Below are positions 60,453-64,000 of a stretch of 64,000 nucleotides of DNA, piece by piece. Origin of the DNA: Isoetes taiwanensis (taxonomy: Eukaryota > Streptophyta > Lycopodiopsida > Isoetales > Isoetaceae); contig JAJEKV010000055.1 in NCBI GenBank assembly GCA_021234155.1, positions 4,453,637 to 4,517,636 of the forward strand. The letters are read 5' to 3'. A program made the position numbers and the translations under genes. The stretch's first letter is position 1. Each line of letters starts with the position of its first letter. The notes under the pieces are model-generated. The model had not been told where the DNA came from. It searched no databases and saw nothing but the letters and a program-made list of their open reading frames with translations.

Positions 60453-61010
60453 GAATGTTCTCAACAGTGAAATGGAGCTTTTGTATCCCAGTGTTCTTTG
60501 GAAATAGTTGCTTTCACCTCTTAAGCACGATACGGGTTTTCTTGAGTCCAATATTATTTGAATAACATATAATGCATATATCATATCATCAGGCATAGTT
60601 AATATAAGCTGGAAACATTCCCCAATTATGTGAGAAAATGTCAAAATTGAACACATGGTTCTGAGGTTTTTGAATATCAATTTGTCAGGAGCCCTTTTTT
60701 GATGTTCTATTGAATGGGAGAACTGTTGCCTGGATCTGGTTCTTGAATTTTTTGGTTCCTTTTGTGTTAGCTAGTTGTGCTTTGTCCTGTTCCCATTTGG
60801 CAGCTGGTTTTGGTTTTCAGTATTTAGTTTTTGTATTGAGTTTTATTGTTTTGATTTGGGTCATTCTTGACCCCAAAACGTGGCAAGGAATTGCACTCGG
60901 ATAAATGCTATCTTTGCGGATCTTTCCCTGTCATGATTAACCTAAATTTAGGTCCTTTTTATACGATGTCTAAAGGACCTAAGACATCCGATAAAAACCT
61001 TGAAGGATTC
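60453..61010 (+). other. DnaJ 3' untranslated region and downstream DNA
   Basis: Non-coding. ATTTGAATAACATATAATG near 60,555 could act in polyadenylation. The 64-codon hydrophobic frame at 60,710-60,904 has no known relative and is not called. Confidence 0.45.
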
Positions 61011-61017
61011 TGATTAC

Positions 61018-61375
61018 CAGATTGGTCTGCTCGTTTTCCTTTCCTCTGTTTTGCAGAGTCCTGCTTGGTCTGCTCGTTTTCCTTTCCTCTGTTTTGCAGA
61101 GTCCGGGTTCATGTTGAGACGAACCATTTCCTTACTGGAGATCTAAAGGACATCTCTTGGGATTGCTTCGATATGAGAAATTTGGCAGCGAGAAGAATGA
61201 TTGAAGAAGACTGCATGTTGTGTTGTTAGGTATCTTTAAGCCTGGACATTGAAGAAGACTGCATGTTGTGTTGTTGATCTCTTTGTTGTGTTGTTGGGTT
61301 TGTTTTGTTGGGTATCTTTAAGCTTAGACAGACAAAGTTGTGGATCTAGACAAAGTTGTGGATCTGAGCACCTCT
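61018..61375 (+). repeat. Cluster of short tandem duplications
   Basis: TTGGTCTGCTCGTTTTCCTT plus 20 more bases occurs twice in tandem (61,022 and 61,066); ATTGAAGAAGACTGCATGTT occurs at 61,200 and 61,250; ACAAAGTTGTGGATCT occurs at 61,332 and 61,350. Three independent local duplications in 350 bp. The longest frame (61,249-61,470) is an effect of these repeats. Confidence 0.85.
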
Positions 61376-62017
61376 CAAGCTTGGCTCAAACGTCGATTAA
61401 CGTGAGCCAAGGCCATTATTGCTTTGGCTCTTGGTGTGTAATGGGAGATCTTGTTTTTTTTTTTGTTTGAAAAAAATAAAATAAAAAAACATAAGAATGA
61501 CATGTCCATAACACAACAAAACAAAGATTTTAAATTTTTTTTTTGCCACATACAAAATGGGGCAATGTTTCAGTGCTTGAATCTGATATAAAGTTGTAGA
61601 AGTTGTCTTAGTCATCAAGTTCTCGACCAGGCCAGAAGAGCCTGAACATACTATCTACTTGTATGCTCAATTGGTACTTGTATCCGCAATGCATGCGCGC
61701 GCCCGCTTTGCAATAATCAAATGGAACAAAATGTCAGAACTAAACCCTATTGGGTTTCTATTAAAATCCTAGAGCATGGCTTTTCTCCAAGTATTTCTTC
61801 TGCAATTCGGTCCATGAGAAGAAGGTTACAATCAACAATGAAGCAAGAAGCTATACTCCACAATAGAAAATTGCCCCTATGAATACCAATCCACATGCTA
61901 AGGGGCATGCAATTGGGGATTTGACCCCCTACCATGAAATGGCAAGACCAATACTAATGCAAAGGGATCAACTTTTCAGCCCACAAGAAAATCTTCCTTA
62001 AATGTTCTACCTCCTAT
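61376..62017. other. Intergenic, A/T-rich
   Basis: T and A runs near 61,450-61,545. No gene recognised; sequence just left of 62,018 could be the eroded rest of the ACR pseudogene, without clear motifs. Confidence 0.4.
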
Positions 62018-62495
62018 CTATTCACCAATACTATTGCTGGAATAAAACAAATCTGATCTTGTCACAACATTGCACTTGAGATCTATTAAGACAGAGAAGA
62101 TCTCAAACAATAGTCCCACCCTGTCTGTGCCTGTTAGCTCTATTCCAAAATGCTTCTGCAATTGCTGGCTTATCGATGAACTTTTTTCCCTAATAATCAT
62201 GTTTCAAAATTTAAAAATCCAAAGTAGCTATAGTTGTAGAAACAATAAAAACATATACATGTTCTATGTGATCCATAATTTCTTCATCACAGCATCTTAT
62301 TGCCACCTTGTCTTGCACATAGAAAACAGCACCAAGGGTAGACTATGAACTTAAGTCTTTATGATTACTCTAATGCAGACAGGATTCATGAAGTCTTGCC
62401 GTCCATAAACCAGCCACCATCGAGGATATATATGCTTTAGAAATGTCAGATCCGAGATCTTGGCTTGAAGCGACCTCGAGGAGGTTATTTCGTAC
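62018..62495 (-). pseudogene. ACT-domain-repeat (ACR) protein pseudogene fragment
   Basis: Read on the minus strand from 62,495 it gives NLLEVA, ISKAYISS, then after a one-base loss DGGWFMD, then AVFYVQDK and, in shifted frames, GGNKML and DEEIMDHIEH; the next block is GIELTGTDRVGLLFEIFSV followed by DLKCNVV. This is the order in plant ACR proteins: end of one ACT domain (KAYISSDGGWFMDVFHVTD-like) followed by the next (ELTGTDRPGLLSEV-like). ACR proteins are thought to sense amino acids. At least three frameshifts, a stop soon after CNVV, and the other ACT domains are missing. An intact ACR gene is excluded here. Confidence 0.82.
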
Positions 62496-62499
62496 TTTT

Positions 62500-63830
62500 A
62501 TAAAAAAATTCAGAACTGATGATTTTTGTTTTCAGAAAAAACCCAGAACTGATGATCTTTGTTTTTCGGCGCTGTGCCATGTCATCTTCGGCTGTACCTT
62601 TTTGTAAAAACAAAATCCAGGCTGATGAACTTCGTTTTTGGTACGATAGTCGATTTCCGCTCACATCTGCGGAGTGCGATTTTAGGATCTATGCGGCTGT
62701 GCCAGATCTTCGATTATTAGCTAGATCTTTTTGGGACTGGGTTTGAAGGATCATAAGGGCCTTCTAGAGCTGGCGACTAAGCTATATGAACCTGTCGAGA
62801 GAAAGCGAAGTGGTAATCCAGTCCAGCAAAGCGGTTATAACTAACTTCTTTGGATCATTTTTTCGCATAAGTGTTGATAGAAAGATCCAAAATGAGCTTT
62901 TGTTTGGTGCAATAGATAGATCTCATTGAGAATCTTTCCAACCTTAGGTGGTTTTGCATATCTTTTAGCCCGTGGAATGGTAAAAAATGGTAAAAACCAT
63001 ATTTTTTAGAGTTTTGACAATCATAAGTGGTTAAAATATGTGCAAAGCATCTAAGGTGGAAAGATCTATTGAATCTATATTACGCAAACATTTGAACTTT
63101 TATCGGCCGGTTATGCTAGAAAATGATCGATGGTGAATATAACGATTTTACTATTTAATTCCATCGGCTCGATTTACGATTGGTAGTTCATTTATCTTCA
63201 TTGGCCCAGTTGGCATGTTTGAAGCCCTTTTATCGAAAACCTTGGAGCTCTAAATGGCAGTTAGTTCCACATCTTTTCGGTTGTTTTCTCCTGTGGTCAT
63301 GTGTTCGCGATCTATTTTCGACTATGTGATATAATAAGATAATAATTTTCCAATGGTTCACAATGCCCAAAATGGCCTATTCTTCAATTTTCCCTCTGGC
63401 TCCCAAAAAGAAATTATAGCGTAATCCCATGTCACGAGATTTGGGTTTTCTTAATTTCAGGACCCAAAACCCTTATTGCTTTGGTCTTCAGCTGCATCAT
63501 CCTTCACAACCCAATAGGCGCACGCATCCCGGTTTCGGCTCGATAAATTTATTTGGCGTTACCAGCGGACCCCTTTAACACACACACGTTTTGTTTGGGC
63601 AATCCATGAGTCGCGTAGCAACATTTTTTTGCATCTCTGTGTCGAACTTAAATACTTGGAAGCGGCCTTGTTGTGATCCAAGCTCATCTAACTTTGATGC
63701 CTGGCAACGGCCTCACAGGTTTAATTTCCAAGCTCATTGAACTTTGATGCCCAGTAGCCTCATAGGTTTAATTTTTGTTAGATTTATGAGTTGCGGTTGT
63801 GGCCGCAAGGAGTGCTCTATTTTCAATCTA
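62500..63830. other. Intergenic DNA, unassigned
   Basis: CAGAACTGATGAT..TTTGTTTT is duplicated in tandem at 62,511 and 62,543. TCCAAGCTCAT..AACTTTGATGCC recurs at 63,677 and 63,728. No supported gene. Confidence 0.5.
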
Positions 63831-63861
63831 TAGTGAGAAGAATTGCTTTGCTTTACCCCAG

Positions 63862-64000
63862 CCACGTGGAATGAATTGGAGCAGGTGCAGAATGCCTTTT
63901 GGCATGGCTGGGTGAAATCCACCGATTCCATCGAGGAGATGCTTACCGCGGGAGACAGAGTTTCCCGCCTCTTCAGCGGGCGCGCCGAGCGCCACATTAT
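63862..64000 (+). CDS. Possible partial exon of an unknown protein, cut by window end
   Basis: After a pyrimidine stretch and an AG at 63,860-63,861 an open frame runs to the window end: WNELEQVQNAFWHGWVKSTD, then IEEMLTAGDRVSRLFSGRAE. Base composition rises to coding-like GC. I do not recognise the family. A minus frame of 87 codons overlaps it; the plus frame looks more protein-like, but this is a judgement. Confidence 0.3.

Noticed and set aside
63734-63997. 87-codon minus-strand frame at the window end
   Set aside because: The overlapping plus frame looks more like protein and has an acceptor site; both cannot be coding with equal likelihood.

Overview
The window is nuclear DNA of a seed plant. 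The evidence is a seven-exon type A DnaJ/HSP40 gene of the plant ATJ2/ATJ3 kind, ending in the farnesylation box CAQQ, beside deeply nested Copia, L1-type LINE and CACTA-like transposons. The species cannot be named from the sequence. Positions 1-51,400 are almost entirely repeats; positions 51,400-64,000 are gene-proximal.

Positions 1-38,020 hold the main structure: a tandem array of about 4.03-kb chimeric units. Each unit runs Copia reverse transcriptase and RNase H - a region carrying a ~320-bp tandem duplication - Copia 3' LTR - a segment ending in a LINE-type poly(A) tail - the N-terminal part of another LINE reverse transcriptase. LTR starts lie at 633, 4,663, 8,144, 31,868 and 35,899. 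Two DNA transposons interrupt the array. CACTA-1 (8,186-15,880) sits inside LTR C, with terminal inverted repeats CACAACAAGA and a GAA target duplication. A 12.0-kb element (18,652-30,649) sits inside an RNase H region, with CACAC... ends. Removing both and one target duplication each restores the 4.03-kb spacing (4,025 bp). Both transposons carry the same internal tandem-repeat family, as a 1.08-kb monomer in one and a 0.78-kb monomer in the other. The second also holds inverted arrays of a 19-bp minisatellite and a minus-strand LINE with target duplication and tail. I see no transposase in either.

The last array unit keeps its LINE beyond the point where the other units jump back to Copia. 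This LINE is itself split by a 10.7-kb T-rich insertion of unknown class (about 38,021-48,730) and resumes at 48,737-49,700. A ~450-bp tandem duplication and a minus-strand LINE fragment follow, up to 51,370.

From 51,400 the sequence is mostly non-coding, with minor repeats. The DnaJ gene (58,693-60,452) is intact; it has a perfect three-unit heat-shock element about 550 bp upstream of the ATG and a GC-AG sixth intron. Downstream are short tandem duplications, a frameshifted ACT-domain-repeat (ACR) pseudogene on the minus strand (62,018-62,495) and, at the right edge, a possible partial exon that I cannot identify.

The repeat copies carry very many small indels, while the DnaJ exons carry none. 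Some of the apparent decay of the repeats may therefore be sequencing or consensus error in methylated DNA.
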